Assembly (NCBI RefSeq): GCF_028527925.1
Contig: NZ_JAPESW010000010.1
Span: 41,506 to 105,505 of the forward strand
Origin: Cellulomonas fimi
GTDB taxonomy: Bacteria; Actinomycetota; Actinomycetes; Actinomycetales; Cellulomonadaceae
Reading direction: 5' to 3'
Length of the DNA stretch: 64,000 nt
A model generated the notes under the pieces. That model made no database searches. It was given only the letters and a program-made list of their open reading frames with translations, and was not told where the DNA came from. Below, in pieces: positions 14,851-23,455 of this stretch; the first letter of the stretch is position 1; every line of letters begins with the position of its first letter. Made by a program: the position numbers and the translations under genes.

Positions 14851-15873
14851 TCAGCGGTCGCTCGACCGCGGCCCCCACAGGTTGATGCCCGCGTCCACGG
14901 CGTGCGCGTCCACCGCGGCGATCTCGTCGTCGTCGAGCGGGGCCGCGGTCGCGGCGGCGAGGTTGTCGTCGAGCTGCTCGACGGTCCGGGCGCCCACGAG
15001 GACGGACGTGACGCGGGGGTCGCGCAGGACCCAGGCGAGCGCGAGCTGCGGCAGCGTCCGACCACCGGCGCGTGCGACGCCGTCGAGCGCCCGGACGTGG
15101 TCGAGCACCTCGTCGGTGAGCCACTCGGGGCGGAGCGGACCGCCCCGGGCGGCCCTCGAGTCGGGGGGCACGCCGTCGAGGTACCGGGACGTGAGCATGC
15201 CCTGAGCGAGCGGGGAGAACGCGACGACGGCCATGCCGGCGTCGGCGGCGACGTCGAGCAGCGACCGCCCGTCGGTCCCGGGCGTCTCGACCCACCGGTT
15301 GAGGATCGAGTAGGCGGGCTGGTGCACCGCGAGGCGCACGCCGAGGCGCTCGGCGACCGCGAGCGCCTCGGTCGTGCGGTCGGCGGAGTACGACGAGATG
15401 CCGACGTGCACCGCCTTGCCGGCGCGCACCGCGGCGGCGAGCGCACCGATCGTCTCCTCGAGCGGCGTCGCGGGGTCGTAGCGGTGGCTGTAGAACACGT
15501 CGACGGCGTCCACGCCGAGCCGGCGGAGCGACTCGTCGAGCGACGCCCGGAGGTACTTCGCCGACCCGTGCTCGCCGTAGGGGCCGGGCCACGCGCGGTA
15601 GCCGGCCTTCGTCGTGACGACGAGCTCGTCGCGGTGACCGCGCAGGTCGGTCGCGAGCAGGCGCCCGACGGTCTCCTCCGCGGCGAACGGCGGCGGGCCG
15701 TAGTTGTTCGCGAGGTCGAGGTGGACGACCCCGCGGTCGACGGCGTGCAGGACCACCTCGCGCTGCTGCGCGAACGGGCGCGCGTCGCCGAAGTTCTGCC
15801 AGAGCCCGAGCGAGACGACCGGCAACGACAGGCCGCCGACGCGCCGGTGCGGCAAGGGCGGGGGAGCGCTCAC
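14851..15873 (-). CDS. aldo/keto reductase (YghZ/Gpr-like)
   Basis: This 340-residue NADPH-dependent reductase has the (beta/alpha)8 aldo/keto reductase fold. The catalytic tetrad is visible: Asp in HLDLANNYG with the Tyr of NNYG, Lys in TTKAGYR and His in YSHRYDP. The stretch DVFYSHRYDPATPLEETIGAL and the length match the subgroup that includes YghZ (L-glyceraldehyde 3-phosphate reductase) and potassium-channel beta-like proteins. The physiological substrate is unknown. The GTG at 15873 is preceded by TACGGT 6 nt upstream and has no ribosome site, so it is likely leaderless. It stands alone, convergent with the S9 peptidase. Confidence 0.88.
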   Translation of the reverse strand: MSAPPPLPHRRVGGLSLPVVSLGLWQNFGDARPFAQQREVVLHAVDRGVVHLDLANNYGPPPFAAEETVGRLLATDLRGHRDELVVTTKAGYRAWPGPYGEHGSAKYLRASLDESLRRLGVDAVDVFYSHRYDPATPLEETIGALAAAVRAGKAVHVGISSYSADRTTEALAVAERLGVRLAVHQPAYSILNRWVETPGTDGRSLLDVAADAGMAVVAFSPLAQGMLTSRYLDGVPPDSRAARGGPLRPEWLTDEVLDHVRALDGVARAGGRTLPQLALAWVLRDPRVTSVLVGARTVEQLDDNLAAATAAPLDDDEIAAVDAHAVDAGINLWGPRSSDR

Positions 15874-15879
15874 GGCCCG

Positions 15880-15885
15880 ACCGTA
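15880..15885 (-). promoter_or_regulatory. -10 element of leaderless aldo/keto reductase gene
   Basis: TACGGT on the minus strand ends 6 nt before the GTG at 15873, with no Shine-Dalgarno sequence. Confidence 0.6.
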
Positions 15886-16054
15886 CCCCGGGCGGGCGAG
15901 GGCCAGGCGCAGCACCTCGCTCGTCCTGGACCTCCTCGACGCTCGCGCAGGTCGGTGCGGAAACGGGTGGCGCTGCCGGGCCCCGTCCGCGAGGCTGGAC
16001 CGACGCGCCCCCCGCGGGTGCGCCGACGGACCGAGAACGACCGAGGAGACGCCG

Positions 16055-16252
16055 ATGAGCAACGACAGCGCGAAGCCGGCAGCGGAGGCGGTGAGCGAGG
16101 ACGCCAAGGCGAAGTTCCGGGAGGCGCTCGACCGCAAGAAGGCGGCGCAGCACCGGACGGCCGCGGGCTCCACGAACACCGGACAGGTCCACGGGTCGGA
16201 GACGACGGGACCGGCCCAGCGCCGCTTCCAGCGCAAGTCCGGCTCGTCCTGA
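16055..16252 (+). CDS. DUF5302 family small protein
   Basis: This 65-residue hydrophilic protein (MSNDSAKPAAEAVSEDAKAK...) contains a helix KFREALDRKKAAQHR and a conserved C-terminal FQRKSGS, which match the short actinobacterial DUF5302 family. It has no membrane segment. The ATG at 16055 has GAGGAG 7 nt upstream. It is followed 14 nt later by a strong hairpin and is convergent with serA. Family function is unknown; the small, charged, helical character suggests a binding or stress-associated protein, but that is a guess. Confidence 0.75.
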   Translation: MSNDSAKPAAEAVSEDAKAKFREALDRKKAAQHRTAAGSTNTGQVHGSETTGPAQRRFQRKSGSS

Positions 16253-16265
16253 GCCTCAGCTCCCG

Positions 16266-16310
16266 CACGACGTAGGGCCCCGTCGACGACCGACGGGGCC
16301 CTTCGTCGTG
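16266..16310 (+). terminator. bidirectional terminator between DUF5302 gene and serA
   Basis: The core stem GGGCCCCGTCG (16275-16285) pairs with 16291-16301 around ACGAC. The helix extends outward from CACGACG (16266-16272) to CGTCGTG (16304-16310), giving about 19 pairs with one mismatch. It lies between convergent genes. Confidence 0.8.
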
Positions 16311-16345
16311 CAGGGGGTCGGCCGCGAGGCCCGCCCGCCGGCGCG

Positions 16346-17545
16346 TCAGGACAGCAGGCGCAGGCGCACGCTCTCGGGTCGCGACGACAGCGCGTCGACG
16401 ACGGCCTGGTCGACCGCCGAGCCGGCGTCGGTGACCACGTAGCCGAGGTCGCCGCGCGTCGCGAGGAGCTGGCCCTCGATGTTGACGCCGTGCTCGGCGA
16501 GCGTGGCGTTCACCGCGGCGAGGACCCCCGGCACGTTGCGGTGCAGGTAGGCGAGCCGGTGCACGCCCGGGGGCTGGTCGAGCGCGAGGTTCGGGACGTT
16601 GACGCTGAGCGTCGTCGAGCCCGTCGACAGGTAGTCGCGCACCTTGTTCGACACGAACTGCCCGATCGCCTCCTGCGCCTCCTCGGTCGAGCCGCCCGTG
16701 TGCGGCGTGAGGATGACGTTGGGCAGGCCGCGCAGCTCGGAGTCGAACGGGTCGCCCTTGCGCTTGGGCTCGACCGGGAAGACGTCCACGGCGGCACCGC
16801 TCACGTGGCCCGACACGATCGCGTCGCGCAGCGCGGAGTAGTCGACGACGAAACCGCGCGAGAGGTTGAGGAACACCGAGCCGGGGCGCATGCGCGCGAA
16901 CTGCTTGGCGCCGAACAGGCCCGCGTTGCCGCTGCGGCCGTCGACGTGCAGCGTCACGATGTCGGCAGCCTCGAGGAGCTCGTCGAGCGTGTCCATCCGG
17001 CGCGCGTTGCCGAGCGCGAGCTTCTCGGCGGTGTCGTAGAAGACGACGGACATGCCGAGGTTCTCGGCGAGCACCGACAGCTGGGTGCCGATGTTGCCGT
17101 AGCCGATGATGCCGAGCGTGCGGCCGCGGACCTCGTGCGCGCCGGTCGCGGACTTGTTCCACACGCCGTCGTGCATGGCCTTGTCGAACTCGGTGAGGCG
17201 GCGGGTCAGCGCGATGATCTCGGAGATCGCGATCTCGACGACCGAGCGCGTGTTCGAGAACGGCGCGTTGAACGTCGCGACGCCGCGCGACGCGGCCGCG
17301 GCGAGGTCGATCTGGTTGGTCCCGATGCAGTACGCGCCGATGGCGACGAGGTCTGACGCCTGCTCGAGCACCGCGGACGTGACGTGCGTCTTGGAGCGGA
17401 TGCCGAGGAGCTGGACCCCCTCCAGGGCCTCGACGAGCTCGTGCTCGTCGAGCGCACCCGTGCGGGTGGTCACGTCGTAGCCGGCGGACTCGAGGATCGA
17501 GCGCGCCTGCGGGTGGAGGTTCTCGAGCAGCAGGGCCTTGGGCAC
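16346..17545 (-). CDS. serA: D-3-phosphoglycerate dehydrogenase SerA
   Basis: SerA oxidises 3-phosphoglycerate to 3-phosphohydroxypyruvate, the first step of serine synthesis. The 399-residue length and a C-terminal ACT domain (NVPGVLAAVNATLAEHGVNIEGQ, about 325-399) match the E. coli-type enzyme, not the 530-residue mycobacterial type. The NAD motif GIIGYGNIGTQLSVLA (about 145-160) and catalytic Arg (LNLSRGFVVD), Glu (PVEPKRKGD) and His (LTPHTGGST) are present. The ACT domain implies feedback control by serine. I take the GTG at 17545 because VPKALLLENLHP is the usual N-terminus; the in-frame start 19 codons earlier gives atypical residues. It lies 81 nt downstream of helR on the same strand. 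Confidence 0.93.
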   Translation of the reverse strand: MPKALLLENLHPQARSILESAGYDVTTRTGALDEHELVEALEGVQLLGIRSKTHVTSAVLEQASDLVAIGAYCIGTNQIDLAAAASRGVATFNAPFSNTRSVVEIAISEIIALTRRLTEFDKAMHDGVWNKSATGAHEVRGRTLGIIGYGNIGTQLSVLAENLGMSVVFYDTAEKLALGNARRMDTLDELLEAADIVTLHVDGRSGNAGLFGAKQFARMRPGSVFLNLSRGFVVDYSALRDAIVSGHVSGAAVDVFPVEPKRKGDPFDSELRGLPNVILTPHTGGSTEEAQEAIGQFVSNKVRDYLSTGSTTLSVNVPNLALDQPPGVHRLAYLHRNVPGVLAAVNATLAEHGVNIEGQLLATRGDLGYVVTDAGSAVDQAVVDALSSRPESVRLRLLS

Positions 17546-17626
17546 GCCCCTATGGTGCGCCCGGTCCGGCCCGCGACCCAAGACGGTCCGGTCCTCGGAC
17601 ACGCTCCGCCCGGCGGCGGCGACGCG

Positions 17627-19876
17627 TCAGCGCGTCGTCCACCCGGCGGGCAGCGCGGTGCTGTGCAGCACGCGCAGCGCGCGCGTCGGCCGGGTCATCG
17701 CGACGTACAGGTCGCCTGCCGACGCGGCGAGGACGTCGGCGGGCTCCACGAGCACGACCACGTCGAACTCCAGGCCCTTCGCCTCGCGCGGCGTCAGCAG
17801 GACGAGCGGTGCGTCGAGGTCGGCGCTCGACGCGCCGGCGCCCAGCACCGCGGGGGTCCCGGCGTCGCGCAGCGCCTCGTGCACGCGGGTCAGGTGCGCG
17901 GGCGTCCCGACGACCGCGACGCGGCCGGCGCCCGAGGCGTCGCTCACCTCGGTGACCGCCTTCTCCGCGTACCGGGCGGCCGACGCGCCGAGGGCGTCGG
18001 ACCCGACGCCCTCCACGACAAGCGCGTCGGGCACGTCACGCGCGGACGTCAGCGGGCTGACGGGCAGGCCCGCGGCGACGGCGACGCGACGCGCGGTGTC
18101 CGCGACGACGGCCGGCGTCCGGTAGTTGACGGTGAGCTCCGCGAGCCGCCACGACGAGCGCAGCACGGGGTCGAGCATGCGCGCCCAGTCGCGCGCACCC
18201 GCGGCGGCCGTCGTCTGCGCGACGTCGCCCACGATCGTGAGCGAGCGCGTCGGGACGCGGCGCAGCAGCGCGCGCCAGGCCATCGCGGACAGCTCCTGCG
18301 CCTCGTCGACGACGACGTGCCCGTAGGTCCAGCTCCGGTCGGCCGCCGCGCGTTCCGCCGTGGTCAGCGCGGGCCCCGACGACGCGAACCGGTCGGCGAG
18401 CATCTCCGCCGAGACGAGCGCACCGCTCCCGGTGGACTCGAGCACCTGGCGGGCGTACTCGAGCTCCGACTGGCGCCGCTCCGCGGCGGCCCTGGCCTGC
18501 GCGCGAGCGGCCTGGTCGTCCTCGCCGAGCAGCTCCGCGGCCTCGTCGAGCAGCGGCACGTCGGCTGGCGTCCACGGCGCGTCGGGGTCGCGCGCGAGCA
18601 GCCGGCGCTGCGCGGGGGACATCTGCGGTGCCGCGGACTCGAGCCGCCACGGCTTGGCCCACAGGTCCGCGAGGAGCTTCTCCGGCGTCAGGGGCATCCA
18701 CGCGAGGTTGAGCGCGATGCGGATCTCGCGCGTGGTGCGCAGCTCCTCGAGGATCTCGCCCCGCTCGTCGGCCGGGATCTCGCCGCCGAGCTGCTGGACG
18801 TACTGCTCGGCGAGCCGCGCGAGCATGTCGCGCACGAAGCCGACGCGCGCGAGGTTGTGCGGCCGATGGTTGCGGCGAGCGCGCGCGATCGCGGACGCGA
18901 CGTCCTGGGGGCGCACCACGATCGTCCGCCCGTCGACGCGCACGGTCGTCGGCTCGGCGGGCACGCGCTGCCGGTCGCGCACGGCGCGTGCGACGACCGA
19001 GGCCATGACCGCGCGCCCCTTGAGCTCGGCGACCGCCTCCGGCTCCGTCCCCGTCGCGACGAGCCCCGGCACGAGCTCGGCGACGGTCGTCGTGACCACG
19101 CCGGTCTCGCCGAGCGCCGGGAGCACCTGGTCGATGTAGCGCAGGAAGGTCCGGCTCGGACCGACCAGCAGGACGCCCGAGCGCTCGAGGACGCGCCGGT
19201 GCGCGTAGAGCAGGTAGGCGGCACGGTGCAGCGCGACCGCCGTCTTGCCCGTGCCCGGGCCGCCCTGCACGACGAGCGCGCCGTGCAGCTCGTCGCGGAT
19301 GATGCGGTCCTGCTCGGCCTGGATGGTCGCGACGATGTCGCCCATCCGGCCCGTGCGCCCGGCCGCGAGCCCGGCGAGCAGCGCGCCCTCGCCCGACAGG
19401 CCCGACAGGCGCGCGTCGTCACCGTCGGCGAGGAGGTCGAGGTCGAGCACCTCGTCCTCGACGCCCGTGACCGTGCGTCCGCGCGTGACGACGTGCCGCC
19501 GGCGGACCACGCCGTCGGGCTGGGCCGCGGTGGCCCGGTAGAACGGCTGCGCGGCGGGTGCGCGCCAGTCGGTGAGCAGCGGAGACTGCTCCTCGTCGGT
19601 CAGCCCGATGCGACCGACGTAGCGCCGCACGCCGTCCTCGAGGTCGAGCCGGCCGAACACGAGGCGCTCCTCGACGGCCTCGAGCTGCGCGACGCGGTCC
19701 TCGTAGAGCGTCGCGAAGGCGTCGCGCTCGCTGCGGTTCTGCGGCGAGCCCGACGGTCCCGACCGGCGGACCCGGGCGAGGCGGTCGCGCGTCTGCGCCC
19801 GCAGGTCGTCGAGCCGCGCGTAGAGCCCGTCGACCGTCCGCTGCTCGGCGGCGAGCTCTGCCTCGATACCTGCCAC
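17627..19876 (-). CDS. helR: RNA polymerase recycling motor ATPase HelR (HelD family)
   Basis: This 749-residue UvrD-like ATPase has an N-terminal coiled coil (about 1-60), the 1A domain with Walker A GGPGTGKTAVALHRAAYLL, a large middle insertion (about 330-470) typical of HelD proteins, Walker B VVVDEAQELS, and C-terminal motifs NYRTP, TPREAKGLEFDVVV and VAMTRPTRALR. HelD/HelR proteins enter the RNA polymerase channels, eject nucleic acid and rescue stalled or rifamycin-bound enzyme rather than unwinding DNA. The GTG at 19876 has GGAGGA 8 nt upstream. A GATAAT -10 lies at 19968-19973. I did not see the palindromic rifamycin-associated element found before some helR genes. It is upstream of serA with a gap. 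Confidence 0.82.
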   Translation of the reverse strand: MAGIEAELAAEQRTVDGLYARLDDLRAQTRDRLARVRRSGPSGSPQNRSERDAFATLYEDRVAQLEAVEERLVFGRLDLEDGVRRYVGRIGLTDEEQSPLLTDWRAPAAQPFYRATAAQPDGVVRRRHVVTRGRTVTGVEDEVLDLDLLADGDDARLSGLSGEGALLAGLAAGRTGRMGDIVATIQAEQDRIIRDELHGALVVQGGPGTGKTAVALHRAAYLLYAHRRVLERSGVLLVGPSRTFLRYIDQVLPALGETGVVTTTVAELVPGLVATGTEPEAVAELKGRAVMASVVARAVRDRQRVPAEPTTVRVDGRTIVVRPQDVASAIARARRNHRPHNLARVGFVRDMLARLAEQYVQQLGGEIPADERGEILEELRTTREIRIALNLAWMPLTPEKLLADLWAKPWRLESAAPQMSPAQRRLLARDPDAPWTPADVPLLDEAAELLGEDDQAARAQARAAAERRQSELEYARQVLESTGSGALVSAEMLADRFASSGPALTTAERAAADRSWTYGHVVVDEAQELSAMAWRALLRRVPTRSLTIVGDVAQTTAAAGARDWARMLDPVLRSSWRLAELTVNYRTPAVVADTARRVAVAAGLPVSPLTSARDVPDALVVEGVGSDALGASAARYAEKAVTEVSDASGAGRVAVVGTPAHLTRVHEALRDAGTPAVLGAGASSADLDAPLVLLTPREAKGLEFDVVVLVEPADVLAASAGDLYVAMTRPTRALRVLHSTALPAGWTTR

Positions 19877-19967
19877 GTGCGCGATCCTCCGTCCGCGGAA
19901 CGGTGCTCCGCTCGAACCTGCCGCTCGTTCACCCGGTCGGGTCGACCGGCGCCGAAAGCGGCCGTCC

Positions 19968-19973
19968 ATTATC
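19968..19973 (-). promoter_or_regulatory. putative helR -10 element
   Basis: GATAAT on the minus strand, about 92 nt before the GTG, is the only AT-rich hexamer upstream of helR. No convincing -35 sits 17 nt above it. Confidence 0.35.
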
Positions 19974-20061
19974 CGCCACGACCGCGCCGCCTCGCACCGC
20001 CCCGCACGCCACGGCTCGCGAACCTGCGACGACGCGGGACGCGCGAGGGCGTCGCGGGGCC

Positions 20062-20067
20062 TAGGCT
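20062..20067 (+). promoter_or_regulatory. putative -10 of the signalling operon
   Basis: TAGGCT lies 26 nt before the GTG at 20094. The short leader carries GAGAGGAG as ribosome site. No clear -35. Confidence 0.45.
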
Positions 20068-20093
20068 TCCCCCAGCCCGACGAGAGGAGAGCC

Positions 20094-21326
20094 GTGACCC
20101 ACGCGACGACCGCGGGCGACGACGCCCGCGGCACCGCCACGCCCGGTCCCGTCGGCTCCCGCGACGGTGTGGTCCGGATCCTCCTGGTCGAGGACGACGA
20201 CGGCGACGCGCTCCTCGTGCGGGAGCACCTGAGCGACGCCGGCCTCCCGGTGGACCTCGTGTGGGTGCGCTCCCTCGACGAGGCGCTCGAGCACCTCGAC
20301 GTCGACTGCGTGCTGCTCGACCTGGGCCTGCCCGACGCCATGGGCATCGGCGCGCTCGAGCGGCTGCTCGGCGCCGGTGCCCCCGCGGTCGTCGTCCTGA
20401 CCGGTCTGTCGGGCTCCGACGCGGGCGTACAGGCGGTCGCGGCGGGCGCGCAGGACTACCTGGTCAAGGGCGAGGTCGACGGCGAGCTGCTCTCGCGCTC
20501 GGTGCGGTACGCGGTCCAGCGCCGCCGGCTCGAGGAGACCGACCGCGCGCTGTACCGCAGCCTGGTCCGCGCGGAGGAGACCACGCGCCTCGAGCGCGCG
20601 CTGCTGCCCACCCCGGCCGTCCGGGACGAGGGGCTCGAGGTCCGGGTGGGCTACCGCGCGGGGCGCGACGGCCTGCTCGGCGGCGACTTCTACGACGTGG
20701 TCGAGCTGCCCGACGGGCGGGTCCTCGCCCTCGTCGGTGACGTGTGCGGCCACGGTCCGGACGAGGCGGCGCTGGGCGCGACCCTGCGCACGGCCTGGCG
20801 GACGCTCGTGCTGGCCGGGACCCCGGCGGGGGAGATCCTCGGTCTCCTGGAGCGCGTGCTCGCGTTCGAGCGCGCGCGTCCGGAGGTGTTCACCACCGCC
20901 ACCATGGTCGTCGTCTCCGCGGACCGCACGAGCGCCGACCTGTACCAGGCCGGGCACCCCGTGCCGTTCCTGCTCGGCCCGCCGTCGGCGCTCCTGCCCA
21001 CGCAGCGGCGCGGTCGGGCGCTCGGCATCCCCGTGCCGGGCGGGTGGGAGCCGGAGCGGCTCGCGCTCGACGGCACCTGGCGGATCCTCATGTACACCGA
21101 CGGGCTGCTCGAGGCCACCGTGCACGGCGGCCCCGAGCGCGTCGGCAAGGCCGGCCTGCTCGCCGTCGTCGACCGGGTCCTCGCCGCGGAGCGACCGACC
21201 GTCGCGCGTGCGGACGACGCCGACCCGGTCGACGTCGTCGAGCGTGTGCTGCACGAGGTCCGCGAGCTGCACGGGGGCGACCTCGTCGACGACGCCGCCG
21301 TGGTCCTGCTCGGGTGGGGTGCATGA
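20094..21326 (+). CDS. response regulator with PP2C (SpoIIE/RsbU-type) phosphatase output
   Basis: The 410-residue protein has an N-terminal REC domain (about 25-145: VEDDDGD acidic pocket, phospho-acceptor Asp in VLLDLGLPD, switch Thr in VVLTGLS, Lys in YLVKGEVD), a short coiled linker (RRRLEETDRALYRSLVRAEETT), and a C-terminal PP2C-type phosphatase (about 185-408) with metal-binding motifs GGDFYDVV, GDVCGHGPDEA, YTDGLLEA and DDAAVVLL. Such REC-PP2C proteins dephosphorylate anti-sigma-factor antagonists in partner-switching cascades. No antagonist or anti-sigma gene is nearby, so the target is elsewhere. The GTG follows GAGAGGAG. The stop overlaps the kinase ATG by 4 nt. Confidence 0.9.
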   Translation: MTHATTAGDDARGTATPGPVGSRDGVVRILLVEDDDGDALLVREHLSDAGLPVDLVWVRSLDEALEHLDVDCVLLDLGLPDAMGIGALERLLGAGAPAVVVLTGLSGSDAGVQAVAAGAQDYLVKGEVDGELLSRSVRYAVQRRRLEETDRALYRSLVRAEETTRLERALLPTPAVRDEGLEVRVGYRAGRDGLLGGDFYDVVELPDGRVLALVGDVCGHGPDEAALGATLRTAWRTLVLAGTPAGEILGLLERVLAFERARPEVFTTATMVVVSADRTSADLYQAGHPVPFLLGPPSALLPTQRRGRALGIPVPGGWEPERLALDGTWRILMYTDGLLEATVHGGPERVGKAGLLAVVDRVLAAERPTVARADDADPVDVVERVLHEVRELHGGDLVDDAAVVLLGWGA

Positions 21327-22906
21327 GCGCACCCGTCACGACCCCCGTCCGGGGGCGGGTGACGCTGCGGCGCCGCCTGCTCTCGCTGCTCGTCACGGCC
21401 GGCGTCGTCCTGGCCCTCGTCGTCGTCGGCGCGACGTTCGTCCTGTCGCGCGTGGTCGAACGGCAGGAAGCGGTCACGCAGACCTACTTCGAGGCGATCA
21501 CGCAGGCCGACGGCGCCTACATCCAGCTCGTCGACGCCGAGACGTCGGTGCGCGGCTACGCCCTGACGGGCGACGACGTGACGCTCGAGCCCTATCAGCG
21601 CGCGCTCGAGGACGACCTCTCCTTCCGGGTGCTCGCGGAGCGGGAGAGCGCTCGCGGCGCGGACGCCGAGCTCGTGGCGGCCGCCCGGGCCGCGGCGGAG
21701 GCCGGGGCGCGGTGGAACGAGGAGTTCGCCCAGCCGGTCATGGCGCACGTCGCCTCCGAGGGCACCTCCGCGGTCACCACGGAGGAGATCGAGGCCGGCC
21801 GCGAGCTGTTCGACGACGCGCGCGCCAAGGCGGAGACGTACATCACGCTGCTGCGCGACCGGCGCCAGGACGCCGTCGACGAGCTCTCGCACTGGATGCT
21901 CGTCGCCGCCCTGTCCGTCGTGCTGCTCGTCGTCGCGGCCGTCGGCGTCGGCGTCGCCCTCTGGGTCGCGCTGCGCCGGTGGGTCCTCGAGCCGCTCGGC
22001 GACCTCGCGGCCGACGCGCGGGCCGTCGCGTCCGGTGACCTCGCGCACCCGGTCGACGCGACCGGGCCGGGAGAGATCGCCGACCTCGCGGACGACGTGG
22101 AGCGCATGCGCGTCGCGCTCGTCACCGAGGTCCGCGCGGTCGAGCGGTCGCGCGCGGAGATCACCGACGCGCACGACCAGCTGACCGCCCAGGCCGAGGA
22201 GCTGCGCCGGTCGAACCGGGACCTCGAGCAGTTCGCCTACGTCGCGTCGCACGACCTGCAGGAGCCGCTGCGCAAGGTCGCGAGCTTCACGCAGCTGCTC
22301 CAGAAGCGCTACGGCGGCCAGCTCGACGAGCGCGCCGACCAGTACATCGACTTCGCGGTCGACGGCGCCAAGCGCATGCAGCGGCTGATCAACGACCTGC
22401 TGGGCTTCTCGCGCGTCGGCCGGCACGGCGGCGAGGTGAGCGACGTGCACCTGGAGGCGGCGCTCGCGGAGGCGATCGACAACCTCGAGGAGCGCATCGC
22501 CGAGACGGGCGCGGTCGTCACCCACGACCCGCTCCCGACCGTGCGCGGGGAGGAGGCGCTGCTCGTCCAGCTCTTCCAGAACGTCGTCGGCAACGCCGTG
22601 AAGTTCCGCCACCCCGACCGCGTCCCGCACGTGCACCTCGGCGCGCGTCTCGTCGGCGACGAGTGGCAGCTCGAGTGCCGCGACAACGGCATCGGCATCG
22701 ACGCGCAGTACGCCGAGCGGGTCTTCGTGATCTTCCAGCGGCTGCACGCGAAGGACGTCTACGAGGGCACCGGGATCGGGCTCGCGCTGTGCAAGAAGAT
22801 CGTCGAGTTCCACGGCGGGCGGATCTGGATCGAGCCGTCGCAGGACGTCGGGACCCGTATCCTCTGGACGTTGCCCGCACCGGCGACCGACACCTCTACC
22901 GTCTGA
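21323..22906 (+). CDS. CHASE3-HAMP sensor histidine kinase
   Basis: The 527-residue membrane kinase has TM1 (about 22-44), an extracellular CHASE3 sensor ([23 protein letters not shown] region, about 45-190), TM2 (about 191-215), HAMP, a coiled coil, and the kinase core. The H box is [14 protein letters not shown] with the phospho-accepting His; N box [10 protein letters not shown]1 DNGIGID, F box FVIFQRLH and G2 [14 protein letters not shown] follow. This core is of the Cph1/bacteriophytochrome-like type that usually pairs with single-domain Rcp1-like regulators, as encoded directly downstream. The ATG overlaps the REC-PP2C stop. CHASE3 ligands are generally unknown. Confidence 0.92.
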   Translation: MSAPVTTPVRGRVTLRRRLLSLLVTAGVVLALVVVGATFVLSRVVERQEAVTQTYFEAITQADGAYIQLVDAETSVRGYALTGDDVTLEPYQRALEDDLSFRVLAERESARGADAELVAAARAAAEAGARWNEEFAQPVMAHVASEGTSAVTTEEIEAGRELFDDARAKAETYITLLRDRRQDAVDELSHWMLVAALSVVLLVVAAVGVGVALWVALRRWVLEPLGDLAADARAVASGDLAHPVDATGPGEIADLADDVERMRVALVTEVRAVERSRAEITDAHDQLTAQAEELRRSNRDLEQFAYVASHDLQEPLRKVASFTQLLQKRYGGQLDERADQYIDFAVDGAKRMQRLINDLLGFSRVGRHGGEVSDVHLEAALAEAIDNLEERIAETGAVVTHDPLPTVRGEEALLVQLFQNVVGNAVKFRHPDRVPHVHLGARLVGDEWQLECRDNGIGIDAQYAERVFVIFQRLHAKDVYEGTGIGLALCKKIVEFHGGRIWIEPSQDVGTRILWTLPAPATDTSTV

Positions 22907-22917
22907 ACGGAGCTCCC

Positions 22918-23358
22918 GTGCCCTCCAGCACCAAGGTCATCGACGTCCTTCTCGTCGAGGACGACCCGGGCGACGTCCTGATGACGCGCGAGGCCTTCGA
23001 GCACAACAAGGTCCGCAACCGCCTGTGGGTCGTGGCGGACGGCGTGAGCGCGATGGAGTTCCTGCGCAAGGAGGGCGAGCACGTCGAGGCGCCCACGCCC
23101 GACCTGATCCTGCTCGACCTGAACCTCCCGCGGATGGACGGCCGCGAGGTGCTGCAGGCGCTCAAGGCCGACGAGTCCCTGCGCTCGATCCCTGTCGTCG
23201 TGCTGACGACGTCGGAGGCGGAGGAGGACGTCGTCCGCAGCTACTCGCTGCACGCCAACGCCTACGTCACCAAGCCCGTCGACTTCGACCGGTTCATCGA
23301 CGTCGTCCGTCAGATCGACGAGTTCTTCGTCGAGGTCGTGCGTCTGCCCGGTCGCTGA
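22918..23358 (+). CDS. single-domain response regulator (Rcp1-like)
   Basis: The 146-residue protein is a lone REC domain: acidic pocket VEDDPGD, phospho-acceptor Asp in [13 protein letters not shown] (about residue 64), switch Thr in [13 protein letters not shown] and conserved Lys in YVTKPVDF. No output domain follows. The insertion before the acceptor strand and the [16 protein letters not shown] block are typical of Rcp1-type regulators partnered with phytochrome-like kinases. The GTG at 22918 has GGAG 6 nt upstream and lies 11 nt after the kinase stop. It may shuttle phosphate from the kinase to the REC-PP2C protein or act by binding it; that is inference. Confidence 0.9.
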   Translation: MPSSTKVIDVLLVEDDPGDVLMTREAFEHNKVRNRLWVVADGVSAMEFLRKEGEHVEAPTPDLILLDLNLPRMDGREVLQALKADESLRSIPVVVLTTSEAEEDVVRSYSLHANAYVTKPVDFDRFIDVVRQIDEFFVEVVRLPGR

Positions 23359-23366
23359 GTCGCTGA
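23351..23366 (+). repeat. 8-bp tandem duplication at the response-regulator stop
   Basis: GTCGCTGA occurs twice in tandem. The first copy contains the stop codon of the single-domain regulator. Confidence 0.7.
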
Positions 23367-23410
23367 GCGGCGGGAAGACTTCCGGCCCTCCGGGCGTTGT
23401 GGCGGGCGTA

Positions 23411-23429
23411 CCCACCCGTGGCGGGTGGG
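23411..23429 (+). terminator. short hairpin after the signalling operon
   Basis: CCCACCCG (23411-23418), loop TGG, CGGGTGGG (23422-23429). It lies 52 nt after the regulator stop and 26 nt before the PAC2 start, so it is a small terminator or a leader structure of the next gene. Confidence 0.45.
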
Positions 23430-23455
23430 CGGTCTGAGGAAGGCGAACGCCCACG

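Noticed and set aside
19877..20093. Search for a rifamycin-associated palindrome upstream of helR
   Set aside because: No matching palindrome was visible, so no such element is annotated.
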